DNA of 64,000 nt from JBBPXY01 sp038200435 (GCA_038200435.1 JBBPXY010000015.1:18997-82996); one strand, 5' to 3'. Shown: positions 18,554-28,257, numbered from the stretch's first letter. Made by a program: numbers and translations. The notes: generated by a model not told the origin, from the sequence alone.

Positions 18554-18976
18554 ATGTGCGCACTTCGAGCGGCCGATACCAGGAGCGTGCTTCCATCGCT
18601 CCGCCAGTCCTTCTCCGCCGGCTCCGTCATCCTGACCCTCGCCGCCGGCTTCTCACTCGTCTCCACCGAGCACGCGCTCGGACTCGACGGCACCGCCCAG
18701 CGCGACGCGCGGGCCGGCCTGACGGCGATGGAGGAGTTCTACATCCGCCACCAGACCTACAACGCCGATCCCACGCAGCTGGCGCAGACCGACCCGAGAC
18801 TTCAGGGCGCCAACGTCCTCACCGCCAGCGGGACTGCCGAGACTTACGTGGTGTCTGTCACGTCGCGATCTCCGCAGCACACGGTCTTTACGCTCACCCG
18901 GGGCGCCAACGGCACCGTGACCCGCGGCTGCGACACGCCCGGTCGTGGCGGGTGCCCGCTCGCGGGCACGTGGTAG
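18554..18976 (+). CDS. Pilin-like paralogue lacking a prepilin cleavage site
   Basis: 140 residues. The C-terminal two thirds parallel the upstream pilin: AQRDARAGLTAMEEFYIRHQ matches the pilin's AAKSDVKTAQTAIETFY segment, and TVTRGCDTPGRGGCPLAGTW matches its Cys-containing end. The N-terminus has a hydrophobic stretch (AGSVILTLAAGFSLVS, about 22-37) but no G|FxxxE prepilin motif. It may be anchored by an ordinary signal or TM, or be a decaying duplicate. ATG at 18554. It follows the pilin terminator by 40 bases, so it needs its own promoter. Confidence 0.65.
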   Translation: MCALRAADTRSVLPSLRQSFSAGSVILTLAAGFSLVSTEHALGLDGTAQRDARAGLTAMEEFYIRHQTYNADPTQLAQTDPRLQGANVLTASGTAETYVVSVTSRSPQHTVFTLTRGANGTVTRGCDTPGRGGCPLAGTW

Positions 18977-19070
18977 CCCGGGCGCGCGCCAGGCGGCCAT
19001 CCGTCGTTCCGGTCCCATCATCGGTCCGGTAACACCCCGCTGGGGCTCAAGTGCCCGTGCCGAGGAGTCG

Positions 19071-22000
19071 ATGGGAACCGGGTCGTCGACCAGGAGATCG
19101 GTACCGGTGCTCACAGGAAGTGGATCGCGAAGGCTCGCTTGGCTCTGTGCGCTGGCCTGCTCGGTCTTCGCCGCGGGCGGGAGCACCGCCCAGGCCGCGG
19201 TCCTCTCTCCGCCGCACGTCTCGTTCTCCTGGGCGCCCGGCACGGCACGCGTGAGCGCACCCATCCAGTTCGACTCGACCGCCTCAGACCCCGGGGGCAC
19301 GCCCATCGCGAGCTACGCCTGGTACTTCGACGGCGACGCGCAGGTCGGCTCGACGGCTCCCGACCCCGCCTACGCGGGATTCTCGACCGAAGGCCCGCAC
19401 CTGGTCCGCCTTGTGGTGACCGACGGCCAGGGCGAGAGCACCACCGAGGAGCACATCGTCCATGTCCATGCCGGCAACCTCGCGCCGCGGGTGGGCGACG
19501 TCTCGGCGCTACCGGCCCTGCGTCGCGCCGGCGTCGCCATGACGCTCAGATGCGAGTGCTCGGATCCTGACGGGGATCCGGGCACTTCGCTGACCTACGA
19601 CTGGGACTTCGGAGATGGGAGCCCCCATGGCTCGGGGCCGACGCCCACCCACACCTACGCGACGGCGGGCGACCGCGTGATCCGCGTGACCGCCACCGAC
19701 ACGCAGGGTGACTCGGCGACGAACATCCTCGCCGTGCACGTACACGGCGGAAACGATCCGCCGACGCTCCGCATCGGGCCCCCGCGCACCGCGATGCCCA
19801 CCGAAAGCCTTCCGTTCGGTGTCTACGCCACCGATGACGCCACGGCGGAGTCAGCCATGAGCTACTCGTGGGACTTCGGCGACGGGACAGCTCCGGCTAC
19901 GGAGGCCAACCCCAACCACGCGTTCGCGGAGGCCGGCGATTACGTCGTGCAGGTCAGCGTGACCGACGGCGACGGCGCCTCGACCATGGCCAGCCAGGTG
20001 GTGCACGTCGGACGCCCCTCCGGCACTCCGTCGGCGTTCTTCAGCACCCTCTTCGATCCGACGGGCAGCGTCCTCTTCGTCGACACCGCGGCGCATCCAC
20101 AGACTGGGCAGCCCGTACTCTTCCAGAACGGGTCAGCCGATCCCGACGGCGCGGCTCTCGTGTCCTACTCGTGGGACTTCGGCGACGGCCAGGGCTCCAC
20201 GGCGGCCTCGCCGTCGCACACGTTCGAGACCGTCGGCGACAAGCTCGTGGTGTTGACTGTCACCGATGCCCAGGGGCTGCGCGCGAAGTACTCGGCGGTC
20301 ATGCAGGTACACGCGGGCAACATCGCACCGGTGGCCTCGTTCGTCTCGTCGTCCGACTCCCCTCGCGCCGGGCGATCCGTCGACTTCTTCAGCGAGGCCA
20401 GCGACGCCGATTCGCCCGGGTCCGCCGGGCTCGTCTGCGACTGGGACTTCGGCGACGGCTCGCCCCACTCGAGCGCGTCCGACCCAACCCACACGTTCAC
20501 CGTCCCGGGCCCGCACGACGTCCGCCTGACCGTCACCGATTCGGCGGGCGCGACCGTGGTCGCCGCGCGTACCTTCGCCGTTCACGCCGACAACCTGCCT
20601 CCCGAGGTCGCCCTGAACGCCGACACCGTGTATCCCGGTACCGGGCAAACGGTCAGGTTCACCGACGCCTCGGTCGACCGTGATGGGCAGATCGTCTCCT
20701 ACAGCTGGGACTTCGGCGACGGAACCACCGACTCGCAGTCCTCGGTCGAGCACTCCTACCCGACGGCGGGGGACTACCAAGTGCGCGAGGTCGTCACCGA
20801 CGACGACGGGGCGAGCACGACGGAGGTGCTCACCGTGCACGTGGAGCTGGTCCCTCCGTCGGTCTCTTTTCCACCGGCCATCGCGGGCGTGGCCCGGCAG
20901 CGCGACACGCTTACCGCCGGCCCGGGCGCATGGAACGGGTCCACGCCGCTCACCTACGCCTATCAATGGGTGCGCTGCGACCCTGCCGGCACCGCATGCT
21001 CCGACATCGCCGGGGCGGGCGGAGCGGGTGCAAGCTCGACCTACACGCTGACCCGGGCCGACGTGGGCAACGTCGTGACCGTGCGCGTGACGGCGACCAA
21101 CTTCGCCGGCAGCGATTCGGCGAGCTCGGCGCCGAGCGACGTGATCGCTCCCGCGCCCCCGCTTAGTACATCGCCTCCGCCCGTGTCCGGAACGACGCGC
21201 GACGGTGACGTGCTCACCGCCGGACCGGGCGGTTGGGACACGTACTCCACGCCGGTCTACAGCTATCAATGGGTGCGTTGCGACTCGGGCGCCTGCTCTG
21301 ACATCGCCGGCGCCGGCGCACAGACCTATCGCTTGACGTTCGCCGACGAGAGCAAGACCGTGCACGTGCGCGTCACCGCCAGCAACCTGGAGGGCGCGAC
21401 GCAGGCCGAATCCGCCGAGACTTCGGCCATCGCCCCGGGGCCGCCCGTCAAGCTGGGTGACCCGACGGTGGCCGGGACCGCGCGCGACGGCGCCACTCTT
21501 GCGTCCGACGCGGGCACTTTCGGCGGCTCGCCGGCCATGACGACCACGCGCACGTGGAAGCTCTGCGACTCGAGCGGATTCTCGTGCGTGGACATCGCCG
21601 GAGCCAGCGGCGGTACCTACACGCTCACCCCCGGCGATGTCGGGCATCGAATACGGCTCGTCGTGGGCAAGTCCAACGCGCTCGGTTCGGCCTCGGGTGC
21701 ATCAGCGCCGAGCGCCGTGGTGCTCGCCACTCCTCCGGTCATCACCGCGGCCCCCGCGCTGAGCGGCACGGCGACTGACGGTCAGGTCCTCACGGTCGGC
21801 ACGGGCGCGGCCACCGGGACGCCCATCCTCTCCTACGCGTATCGCTGGCGCCGCTGCGACGCCGCCGGAGCGGCGTGCACCGACCTGGCCTCAGGTGGGT
21901 CGGATTCGAGCTACACCCTCACGCCGCAGGATGTCGGCCACCGCATGCGCGTGCGCATGACGGTGAGCAACGCGACCGGCTCGGACTCGAGCGATTCGGC

Positions 22001-22988
22001 CGCGAGCGCGCCCGTCGCACCCGTTCCTCCGAGCCTGCTCGCGCCGTCGGTCGTATCCGGCACAGCGCGCGACGCGGCGGTCCTGACCTCGAGTCCCGGA
22101 GTGTTCACCGGCAGCGGCCCGCAGCTCTCCTACCGCTGGCGTCGCTGCGACCGCACGCTCGGAGGCGACGGGACGGCGATCAACTGCGCCGACGTCGCCG
22201 GTGCGACCCAGCCCACCTACCGTCTCACGGGCGCGGACGTGGCGCACCGGTTCGTCGTTCTCGTCACGGCCACCAACAGCGCCGGATCGGCGTCGGATAC
22301 CTCGGCGCCTACCCCCGTCGTCCTGCCCGCGCCGCCCGTGGCGATGGCCGCTCCCGCCGTGATCGGCACTGCGATGACCGCCCGCGCGCTGACCGCGACC
22401 GGGGCGCTGTTCTCGGGGAGTGCACCGCTCGCCTACGCCTACCAGTGGAGTCGCTGCGACGCCTCCGGTGCTTCCTGCTCCGACATCGCGGGCGCCACCG
22501 GCGCGAGCTACCCGCTCGGAGCAGGCGACGTCGGGCACACCGTGCGGGTCCGCGTGAGCGCGCGGAACGCGGCGGGCTCGGTTTCGGCCACGTCGGGCCG
22601 CAGTGCCCTCATTCTCTTGGCGATCGACGGGGCCCGCGCTCGCTCGGCGCTCAGCGCGGCACTCCTGACCTCGCGCCGCGCGGCGACCGTGCGCGCCGTG
22701 ATGCGCGCGCGGGGCGCGACCACGTACTTCGACGACCGCTTCGGCGCCGGCGTAGTCCAGCTTTCCTGGTACGGCTCCTCGCACGGGCGCTCGGTGCTCG
22801 TGGCGAAGGCGACGCGCACGCTCGCCGGGAGCGGCCGCGTCGCGCTGAAGCTCGTCCTGACCGCACCGGGCCGGGCGCTGCTGAAGAAGGCCGCCCGCGG
22901 CATCAGGCTCACGGGCCGCGGATCGTTCGCACTGGTCCACCAAGCGTCGATCGCCGCCTCGCGCTCGGTGTCGCTGCGTCCGCGCTGA
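19071..22988 (+). CDS. Large secreted PKD- and Ig-like-repeat protein
   Basis: 1305 residues. Signal peptide at about 20-45 (LAWLCALACSVFAAGGSTAQAA). Then six PKD-type domains of about 90 residues, five with the WDFGDG motif and the first with YAWYFDGD. Then six repeats of about 95 residues with the pattern PP...G.A..G..L.A..G.W.G..P..Y.YQW.RCD..G..C.DIAGA...Y.LT..DVG..V.VRVTA.N..GS..A.S, each with a Cys pair. A basic C-terminal domain of about 120 residues ends the protein; no LPxTG or TM anchor is seen. ATG at 19071 has GAGGAG 9 bases upstream; the open frame extends upstream to 18945 without a better start. Likely an extracellular adhesin or matrix protein associated with the pili by location. 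Confidence 0.82.
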   Translation: MGTGSSTRRSVPVLTGSGSRRLAWLCALACSVFAAGGSTAQAAVLSPPHVSFSWAPGTARVSAPIQFDSTASDPGGTPIASYAWYFDGDAQVGSTAPDPAYAGFSTEGPHLVRLVVTDGQGESTTEEHIVHVHAGNLAPRVGDVSALPALRRAGVAMTLRCECSDPDGDPGTSLTYDWDFGDGSPHGSGPTPTHTYATAGDRVIRVTATDTQGDSATNILAVHVHGGNDPPTLRIGPPRTAMPTESLPFGVYATDDATAESAMSYSWDFGDGTAPATEANPNHAFAEAGDYVVQVSVTDGDGASTMASQVVHVGRPSGTPSAFFSTLFDPTGSVLFVDTAAHPQTGQPVLFQNGSADPDGAALVSYSWDFGDGQGSTAASPSHTFETVGDKLVVLTVTDAQGLRAKYSAVMQVHAGNIAPVASFVSSSDSPRAGRSVDFFSEASDADSPGSAGLVCDWDFGDGSPHSSASDPTHTFTVPGPHDVRLTVTDSAGATVVAARTFAVHADNLPPEVALNADTVYPGTGQTVRFTDASVDRDGQIVSYSWDFGDGTTDSQSSVEHSYPTAGDYQVREVVTDDDGASTTEVLTVHVELVPPSVSFPPAIAGVARQRDTLTAGPGAWNGSTPLTYAYQWVRCDPAGTACSDIAGAGGAGASSTYTLTRADVGNVVTVRVTATNFAGSDSASSAPSDVIAPAPPLSTSPPPVSGTTRDGDVLTAGPGGWDTYSTPVYSYQWVRCDSGACSDIAGAGAQTYRLTFADESKTVHVRVTASNLEGATQAESAETSAIAPGPPVKLGDPTVAGTARDGATLASDAGTFGGSPAMTTTRTWKLCDSSGFSCVDIAGASGGTYTLTPGDVGHRIRLVVGKSNALGSASGASAPSAVVLATPPVITAAPALSGTATDGQVLTVGTGAATGTPILSYAYRWRRCDAAGAACTDLASGGSDSSYTLTPQDVGHRMRVRMTVSNATGSDSSDSAASAPVAPVPPSLLAPSVVSGTARDAAVLTSSPGVFTGSGPQLSYRWRRCDRTLGGDGTAINCADVAGATQPTYRLTGADVAHRFVVLVTATNSAGSASDTSAPTPVVLPAPPVAMAAPAVIGTAMTARALTATGALFSGSAPLAYAYQWSRCDASGASCSDIAGATGASYPLGAGDVGHTVRVRVSARNAAGSVSATSGRSALILLAIDGARARSALSAALLTSRRAATVRAVMRARGATTYFDDRFGAGVVQLSWYGSSHGRSVLVAKATRTLAGSGRVALKLVLTAPGRALLKKAARGIRLTGRGSFALVHQASIAASRSVSLRPR

Positions 22989-23097
22989 CGGGGCGGTACC
23001 CGGCGCGCCGCGGGAGCACGATGCCAATGTGGCCAAGCCGCGGCCCAGAAGCCCGGTGTCGCTCAAGATCAGGCGCCGAGAGGCCGAGTAGTCACCT

Positions 23098-25293
23098 ATG
23101 GATCGCTGCCGCCTGCACGAAGAGAGCGGCTTCAGCATGGTCGAGGTGCTCGTCGCCGCCGTCGTGCTGCTCATCGGCATCACCTCGACGTTCGTGCTCA
23201 TCAGCTCCTCCAACGCCGGTATCAACCGCGCGCGAGCCCGGGAGGGCGCCACCAACCTCGCCCGGGAGACGCTCGAGGACACGCGCAACGTGAACTACTC
23301 GAAGATCGGACAGGCCGGATGGGCCGACTCGATCATGACCGGCCTGTCGGGGCGCACGGGAGCGGTCACCTCGCCGAACGCCAACACATCGCAGACGACC
23401 GTGGTGCGTAGGGGAGTCACCTATGCGGTGAGCACCTCGTGGTGCTCCGTCGACGACTCGAAGGACAACTTCGGAGTGCATGCCGCCTCCACCGCCTGGT
23501 GCTCGGACAGCATCCAGGCCGACACGAAGGACCCGCAGCCGGAGGACCTCAAGCGCGTATCGGTCAACCTCAGCTGGACCGAGCGCGGGCGCACCGGCAG
23601 CGTGCAGCAGGTGGCCACCTTCGGCGCGGGCGGCGCGGCGCTCGGACCGGTGCTCACCAACCTGCAAATCACCACGCCGACGGTGGCCAACCCGACGGCC
23701 CCGGTCATCACGGCCAATCCGTCAAGCGGCAACGCAACCTTCACGGCGACGGCCGCGGGCGCGGATGACGTGAAGTTCAGCATCGACGGCACCGAGCAGG
23801 CCTCGGGGGTCGTGAAGAACTCCGGCGGGACGTGGACGTTCACGTGGCCCGTCAACACGCTCCGGGACGGCACCTACCAGATCAGCGCCGTGGCGGTCGA
23901 CACGCTGGGCGTCCGCGGGCAGTCCCGGACGCTACCGGTCAGGCTGGCCCGCGGCTGGCCCGTCGTGCCAGCGAACGTCACGGGTGGCTACAACTACGTC
24001 TGGGTCGGTGGTGTCAAGACACTGGTGGTCGAGGGACAGTGGGACGCCAGCCCCGACGGAAGCGTCACGGGCTACGAGCTCCTGGATGGCTCGGGCACGG
24101 TCTGCGGCGGCTCGGGCGACGTGTCGCTCGCGTGCGTCGACCTGACCCCGCCCACATCGGGTTCGAGCTGGTACTACCTCCGGACCTGGTACCGCGATGC
24201 GTCCAATGCGCTCGCTTACGTCACCGTCCCCTACTACCTAACGGCGCCCGCGCAACCGTTCCCGGCCACGTACTCGTGGACGACGGGCACGTCGATCTCC
24301 CGCACCAACTGCTACGGCGGCACGGGCGTCGTGCAGGGCGACGCGCCCTCCACCTTCGCCTCCGGCGCCCAGGCCACCTTCGGCAAGGTCAACGGCAACA
24401 TCGTGGCTGGTTGCCTCCCTCCCTTCACCGGCGCGGTGAGCAGCACCGCGGGCACCGGCACGGGCACGTTCACCGGCTACTTCAAGAACACCGGCTCGAA
24501 GATCTGCTACCTGCAGGTCGGCGCCTATCCCAACAAGTCGCTGGCCACCAGCAACGCGGTCGAGGGCAACGCGGTCGGCGGCTCGCCCACCTACATGGCG
24601 GTGCCGAAGACCACCACGCCGACGCTCCTGACCTACAACTACAACGTCGTCGCCAAGAGCTTCGCCGCGGGCGATCAGCTCACGACGATCGTCAGCGGCT
24701 TCAGCCCGGGCACGCTCAACAGCGGCGACTGCTCGGGCACCACCTTCTACTACAACACGAGCACCTACCAGTCGAGCCTGGTGATCCCGATGACGACGGG
24801 CGGGAGCACCCCGTTGGCCGTGCCCGCCGCGCCCACCGGCCTCGCGCCCGGGAGCGGCGGTACGACTCTCACCTGGACGGCTCCCGCGAGTAGCAACCCG
24901 GCGGTGGACTTCTACCGCATCTACCGGGACGGCACGAACTACACGAACCGCGTCGACACGGCGGACGCCACCTCCACACCGGTCGGGACGGCGACTTCGG
25001 TGGGCGCGACCACCGTCACCGTGCCGAGCACGAGCGGGTTCGCCGCCGGGCAGAGCGTCTCCGTCGACACGGCGGCCAACCAGGACAACGTGACGATCCA
25101 GTCGGTGTCGGGCACCACCATCACCTTCACCACGGGGCTGGCGCATGCCCACGCCACGGGCGTCCCGGTGGGCGTGCGCACGATCAGCTGGACCGACACC
25201 AACACGGGTGGCTCCACGCACACCTATGCCGTCACGAGCGTATCTGCGCCGCTCGCCGAATCCGCCTTCACCCCGATCGTGGGGCCGCTGTGA
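23098..25293 (+). CDS. Giant minor pilin (PilV-like) with adhesin-like C-terminus
   Basis: 731 residues. N-terminal prepilin motif ESG|FSMVEVLVAAVVLLIGI (Gly11, Phe +1, Glu +5) followed by a pilin stalk, then a long extension. This includes an Ig-like segment (FSIDGTEQASGVVKNSGGTW ... VAVDTLG, about 222-280), a Thr/Ser/Gly-rich beta region, and an FN3-like segment (PAAPTGLAPGSGGTTLTW ... FYRIYRDG). Minor pilins are normally 130-200 residues; the extension makes a pilus-tip adhesin likely (inference). First of three tandem prepilin-type genes. It overlaps the next by 4 bases (GTGA). Confidence 0.82.
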   Translation: MDRCRLHEESGFSMVEVLVAAVVLLIGITSTFVLISSSNAGINRARAREGATNLARETLEDTRNVNYSKIGQAGWADSIMTGLSGRTGAVTSPNANTSQTTVVRRGVTYAVSTSWCSVDDSKDNFGVHAASTAWCSDSIQADTKDPQPEDLKRVSVNLSWTERGRTGSVQQVATFGAGGAALGPVLTNLQITTPTVANPTAPVITANPSSGNATFTATAAGADDVKFSIDGTEQASGVVKNSGGTWTFTWPVNTLRDGTYQISAVAVDTLGVRGQSRTLPVRLARGWPVVPANVTGGYNYVWVGGVKTLVVEGQWDASPDGSVTGYELLDGSGTVCGGSGDVSLACVDLTPPTSGSSWYYLRTWYRDASNALAYVTVPYYLTAPAQPFPATYSWTTGTSISRTNCYGGTGVVQGDAPSTFASGAQATFGKVNGNIVAGCLPPFTGAVSSTAGTGTGTFTGYFKNTGSKICYLQVGAYPNKSLATSNAVEGNAVGGSPTYMAVPKTTTPTLLTYNYNVVAKSFAAGDQLTTIVSGFSPGTLNSGDCSGTTFYYNTSTYQSSLVIPMTTGGSTPLAVPAAPTGLAPGSGGTTLTWTAPASSNPAVDFYRIYRDGTNYTNRVDTADATSTPVGTATSVGATTVTVPSTSGFAAGQSVSVDTAANQDNVTIQSVSGTTITFTTGLAHAHATGVPVGVRTISWTDTNTGGSTHTYAVTSVSAPLAESAFTPIVGPL

Positions 25294-26183
25294 TCCGGCG
25301 CCTGCAAGCGGAGGACGGGCTCATGCTCACCGAGATGCTCGTCGGCATGGTCATGGCGATCATCATCTTCGGCGCGACGCTCGGGGCGCTCGACATGTTC
25401 TTTCGCCAGAGCGCGCGCACCGACAAGCAGAGCCAGGCTCAGGACTCGGCCCGCTCCGCCGTCGACCGCATGGCGCGCCTGATTCGCGACGGTGTCGGGA
25501 CCACGGGCGGACCGGTGGAGCAGAGCGGCGCCTACGACATCGTCTTCCTCGCTCCCAGCGCGAACGTCTCTCTGGTCAACAACCCACAGGGGCTCGTGCA
25601 CACCCGCTACTGCATCGATGCGAGCACCCTGAGCAACGAGAAGCTGTGGGTGCAGACGGTGCCCTACAGCTCGACGACTCAGCCGGCGCCCCCGGGGACC
25701 GGTGGCTGTCCCGACCCATCGGCAGCGTGGACCGCGAAGCGGCTCATCGCCCGCAACCTCGTCAACCGCCAGCGCTCGCCCGCGGCTCCGCTCTTCAACC
25801 CCTCGACCGACGCCTCGGGGGCAGTGACCGACGTCGCCTTTGACGCCTGGGTCGACGCCGACCCGACCGGCGGCGCGCCGGCCAGCGAGCTCCAGAGCAG
25901 CGTCACCCTGCGCAACCTCAACCACGCCCCAACCGCCACGATCACGTGCCAACCGACGGGTAACGGGCACGTCATCTGCGATGCCTCGGGGTCAACCGAC
26001 GCCGACAGCCAGACGCTGTCCTACGCCTGGCAGATGGACGGCGCCACATTGGCCGGCCAGACCGGCTACAGCCTGGACAAGCCGGGCCTCGTCTCAGGCG
26101 GTACCCATACGTTCACGGTCACGGTGACCGACCCCGGCGGAGCGAGCTCCAGCGCGACGAGCCCGGCGGTGACGCTCCCATGA
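25290..26183 (+). CDS. Minor pilin (PilW-like) with PKD-like C-terminal domain
   Basis: 297 residues. Prepilin motif EDG|LMLTEMLVGMVMAIIIFGA with Leu at +1 and Glu at +5, then a pilin stalk (QAQDSARSAVDRMARLIRDG) as in PilW/PulJ-type minor pilins. A C-terminal PKD-like domain carries GSTDADSQTLSYAWQMDG and HTFTVTVTDPGGA. The same fold occurs in the large secreted protein upstream. GTG start overlaps the preceding stop; the following gene overlaps this one by 4 bases (ATGA), so all three are one operon. Confidence 0.8.
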   Translation: MIRRLQAEDGLMLTEMLVGMVMAIIIFGATLGALDMFFRQSARTDKQSQAQDSARSAVDRMARLIRDGVGTTGGPVEQSGAYDIVFLAPSANVSLVNNPQGLVHTRYCIDASTLSNEKLWVQTVPYSSTTQPAPPGTGGCPDPSAAWTAKRLIARNLVNRQRSPAAPLFNPSTDASGAVTDVAFDAWVDADPTGGAPASELQSSVTLRNLNHAPTATITCQPTGNGHVICDASGSTDADSQTLSYAWQMDGATLAGQTGYSLDKPGLVSGGTHTFTVTVTDPGGASSSATSPAVTLP

Positions 26184-27448
26184 GGTCGCGGCTCGCCCAC
26201 GAGGACTCGGGATCGGTCCTTGTCGCCGCGGTGCTCGTCTTGATGATCACGCTCGGCCTCGGCGTGGCGCTCGCCGCAACGGTCAACACCCAGGTCCACG
26301 CCGCCAAGTACGAGCGCAACCGCGAGTCGAGCTTCACCCTCACCGAGGCGTCCCTGAACGCCCAGGCCCTGCAGCTCGGCCGCCAGTGGCCGACGCGGGC
26401 GACGCCGGCTCCGAGCTCGTGCGACCCAAGCGTGAACAACGCGGCGTGTCCGCTCAGCACCGCGATCACGAACGGCTACACCGCGAACGACTACAACTCG
26501 AGCTGCCCGCGCGCGCCGAGCACCCCGATCTGGAAGACGCAGGTCCGCGACAACGTGAACGGCGAGAAGTACTGGTCCACGGCGGTCAACTCCCGCGGCA
26601 GCTACGACGGCGCCAACGACGGAACGCCCACGGGCGACGGGGCGGTCTGGGTCCGTGCCACCGCCACGGTCCAGTGCCGGGTTCAGTCGATCGTGACGCT
26701 CGTGCGCAACGACCCGCTGCCCGGCATCGACTTCCCGCAGAACGTCATCACCGCGAACTTCTTCCAGACCACCAACCAGGGTCGCAAGGTGCTCGTCGAC
26801 ACGCTCGGCTCCTACGCGCAGCCTCCCTCGAGCCGGCCGGGCCCGTCCGGGCAGCCCGCGGCGATCACCCTGCGCTGCACCGGCGTCACCAAGTGCGCGG
26901 ACTACAACGCCTCCAAGGGCCAGGTGCAGCCGCCGAAGGTAATCACCGGCAGCCAGACCAGCACCAGCTCGCTGTCGCCCAGCCAGCTCCTCCAGCTCAA
27001 GGCCCAGGCCGTGGCCGCCGGCACCTACTACGCCACGGGCAGCTGTCCGGCGATCACGGCCGCTGGACTGAGCAGCGCGAACGGCGCGCCGGTCTACGTC
27101 GAGGGCCCGTGCAACATCTCGGTCAACAGCAACACCGTCATCAACAGCGCGCCCGCCCCCGGGGCGCTGATCATCGTCAACGGAACGTTCAGCATCAGTG
27201 GAAGCGCGTACTTCTACGGCTTGTTGTACGCGGTGAACGCCCAGGGCTCGACGTCGAGCGTGGTCAACGTGACCGGCAACGGCAGCATCCAGGGCCTCGT
27301 GTCGGTCGACGGAGCGGGCGGAGTGACCGTGGGCGGCAGCGCCACCGGGATCGTCTACGACTCCAAGGCCGGACACCTGCTCAAGGGCAGCGCCGGTGCT
27401 ACGCCCGCCAAGGGCACGTGGCGCCAGCTGCCGGCGAACACCCCGTAG
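26180..27448 (+). CDS. PilX-like pilus protein (prepilin-type N-terminus without Glu+5)
   Basis: 422 residues. N-terminus DSG|SVLVAAVLVLMITLGLGVALA fits the PilX/GspK-like group in which Glu+5 is absent (Ala here); these proteins sit at the pilus tip. A stalk (NTQVHAAKYERNRESSFTLTEASLNAQAL) is followed by an unusual C-terminal half rich in Gly, Ser, Val and Asn (VYVEGPCNISVNSNTVINS, VTGNGSIQGLVSVDGAGGV) with a beta-helix-like look. Third gene of the minor-pilin operon; prepilin peptidase follows 33 bases later. Confidence 0.75.
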   Translation: MRSRLAHEDSGSVLVAAVLVLMITLGLGVALAATVNTQVHAAKYERNRESSFTLTEASLNAQALQLGRQWPTRATPAPSSCDPSVNNAACPLSTAITNGYTANDYNSSCPRAPSTPIWKTQVRDNVNGEKYWSTAVNSRGSYDGANDGTPTGDGAVWVRATATVQCRVQSIVTLVRNDPLPGIDFPQNVITANFFQTTNQGRKVLVDTLGSYAQPPSSRPGPSGQPAAITLRCTGVTKCADYNASKGQVQPPKVITGSQTSTSSLSPSQLLQLKAQAVAAGTYYATGSCPAITAAGLSSANGAPVYVEGPCNISVNSNTVINSAPAPGALIIVNGTFSISGSAYFYGLLYAVNAQGSTSSVVNVTGNGSIQGLVSVDGAGGVTVGGSATGIVYDSKAGHLLKGSAGATPAKGTWRQLPANTP

Positions 27449-27481
27449 CGTCCTGCGCGCGCCGTAGGTTCCTTTCAAGGC

Positions 27482-28231
27482 ATGTTTGTCGCGCTCACCG
27501 CCCTGCTCGGGCTGATCATCGGCTCCTTTCTCAACGTGGTGGTCTACCGGCTGCCGCGCGGTGAGTCGCTCTCGCACCCCGCGTCGCGCTGCCCTGGGTG
27601 CGGCACGCCGGTCAAGCCCTTCGACAACGTACCGGTGATCTCGTGGCTCGTGCTGCGCGGCCGCTGCCGCACGTGCCGCACGCCGATCTCCGCGCGCTAC
27701 CCGCTTGTCGAGGCCGGCACGGCGGTCCTCGCGGTCGCGGTGGTGCTCCTCAGGGGCGCCGATCGCGACGCGTGGCTCGGCCTTGCGTTGGTGCTCGTGC
27801 TCGTGCCCGTGGCGCTCATCGATCTCGACCACCGCATCATCCCCAACAAGATCACGCTGCCCGCGGCGATCGCGGCGATCGCGATTGGCGCGCTCACGCG
27901 GCCGGAGCACCTGATCGAGCAGCTCATCGCCGGTGCGGCGGCCGGCGGGTTCCTGCTGCTCGCGGCGCTCGCCTACCCGCGGGGGATGGGGATGGGCGAC
28001 GTTAAGCTCGCGGGCGTGATGGGGCTGTTCCTGGGGCGTGACGTGGCGCCCGCAATGCTCGTCGCGCTGTTGTCGGGCACGATCGTCGGCGCGGTGATCA
28101 TCGCCCGCAAAGGCACCAAGGAGGGCCGGAAGACCGCGGTTCCGTTCGGCCCGTTCCTGGCTCTCGGCGGCTTGGTGGGCCTGCTCGCAGGCGCGCCGAT
28201 CGTCACCTGGTACCTGGACACGTTCGTTTAA
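27482..28231 (+). CDS. pilD: Prepilin peptidase / N-methyltransferase
   Basis: 249 residues. Aspartic membrane protease of the A24 family: N-terminal SFLNVVVYRLPRGE, two CxxC pairs (CPGCGTP and CRTCRTP) typical of the methyltransferase-containing bifunctional form, and the two catalytic Asp motifs ALIDLDHRIIP and GMGMGDVKLAG. Six to eight TM segments. It should process the pilin and the three minor pilins of this locus. ATG start. A repeat sequence begins at the last base of its stop codon. Confidence 0.93.
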   Translation: MFVALTALLGLIIGSFLNVVVYRLPRGESLSHPASRCPGCGTPVKPFDNVPVISWLVLRGRCRTCRTPISARYPLVEAGTAVLAVAVVLLRGADRDAWLGLALVLVLVPVALIDLDHRIIPNKITLPAAIAAIAIGALTRPEHLIEQLIAGAAAGGFLLLAALAYPRGMGMGDVKLAGVMGLFLGRDVAPAMLVALLSGTIVGAVIIARKGTKEGRKTAVPFGPFLALGGLVGLLAGAPIVTWYLDTFV

Positions 28232-28257
28232 GAGGCTGTCTCAGAACCCGTTCGCGG
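28231..28257 (+). repeat. Half copy of a dispersed palindromic element
   Basis: Reads AGAGGCTGTCTCAGAACCC then GTTCGCGG. It shares the 16-base core GTCTCAGAACCCGTTC with the full palindrome at 53774-53826. It lies directly after the pilD stop. The remaining bases of the gap to pilM (28258-28492) hold a short CCGCGG inverted pair (28258-28279) and nothing else recognised. Confidence 0.6.

Noticed and set aside
19071..22988. Repeated DNA as CRISPR or satellite
   Set aside because: The periodicity is protein-domain repeats of about 90 residues with diverged DNA, in one long ORF with a signal peptide.
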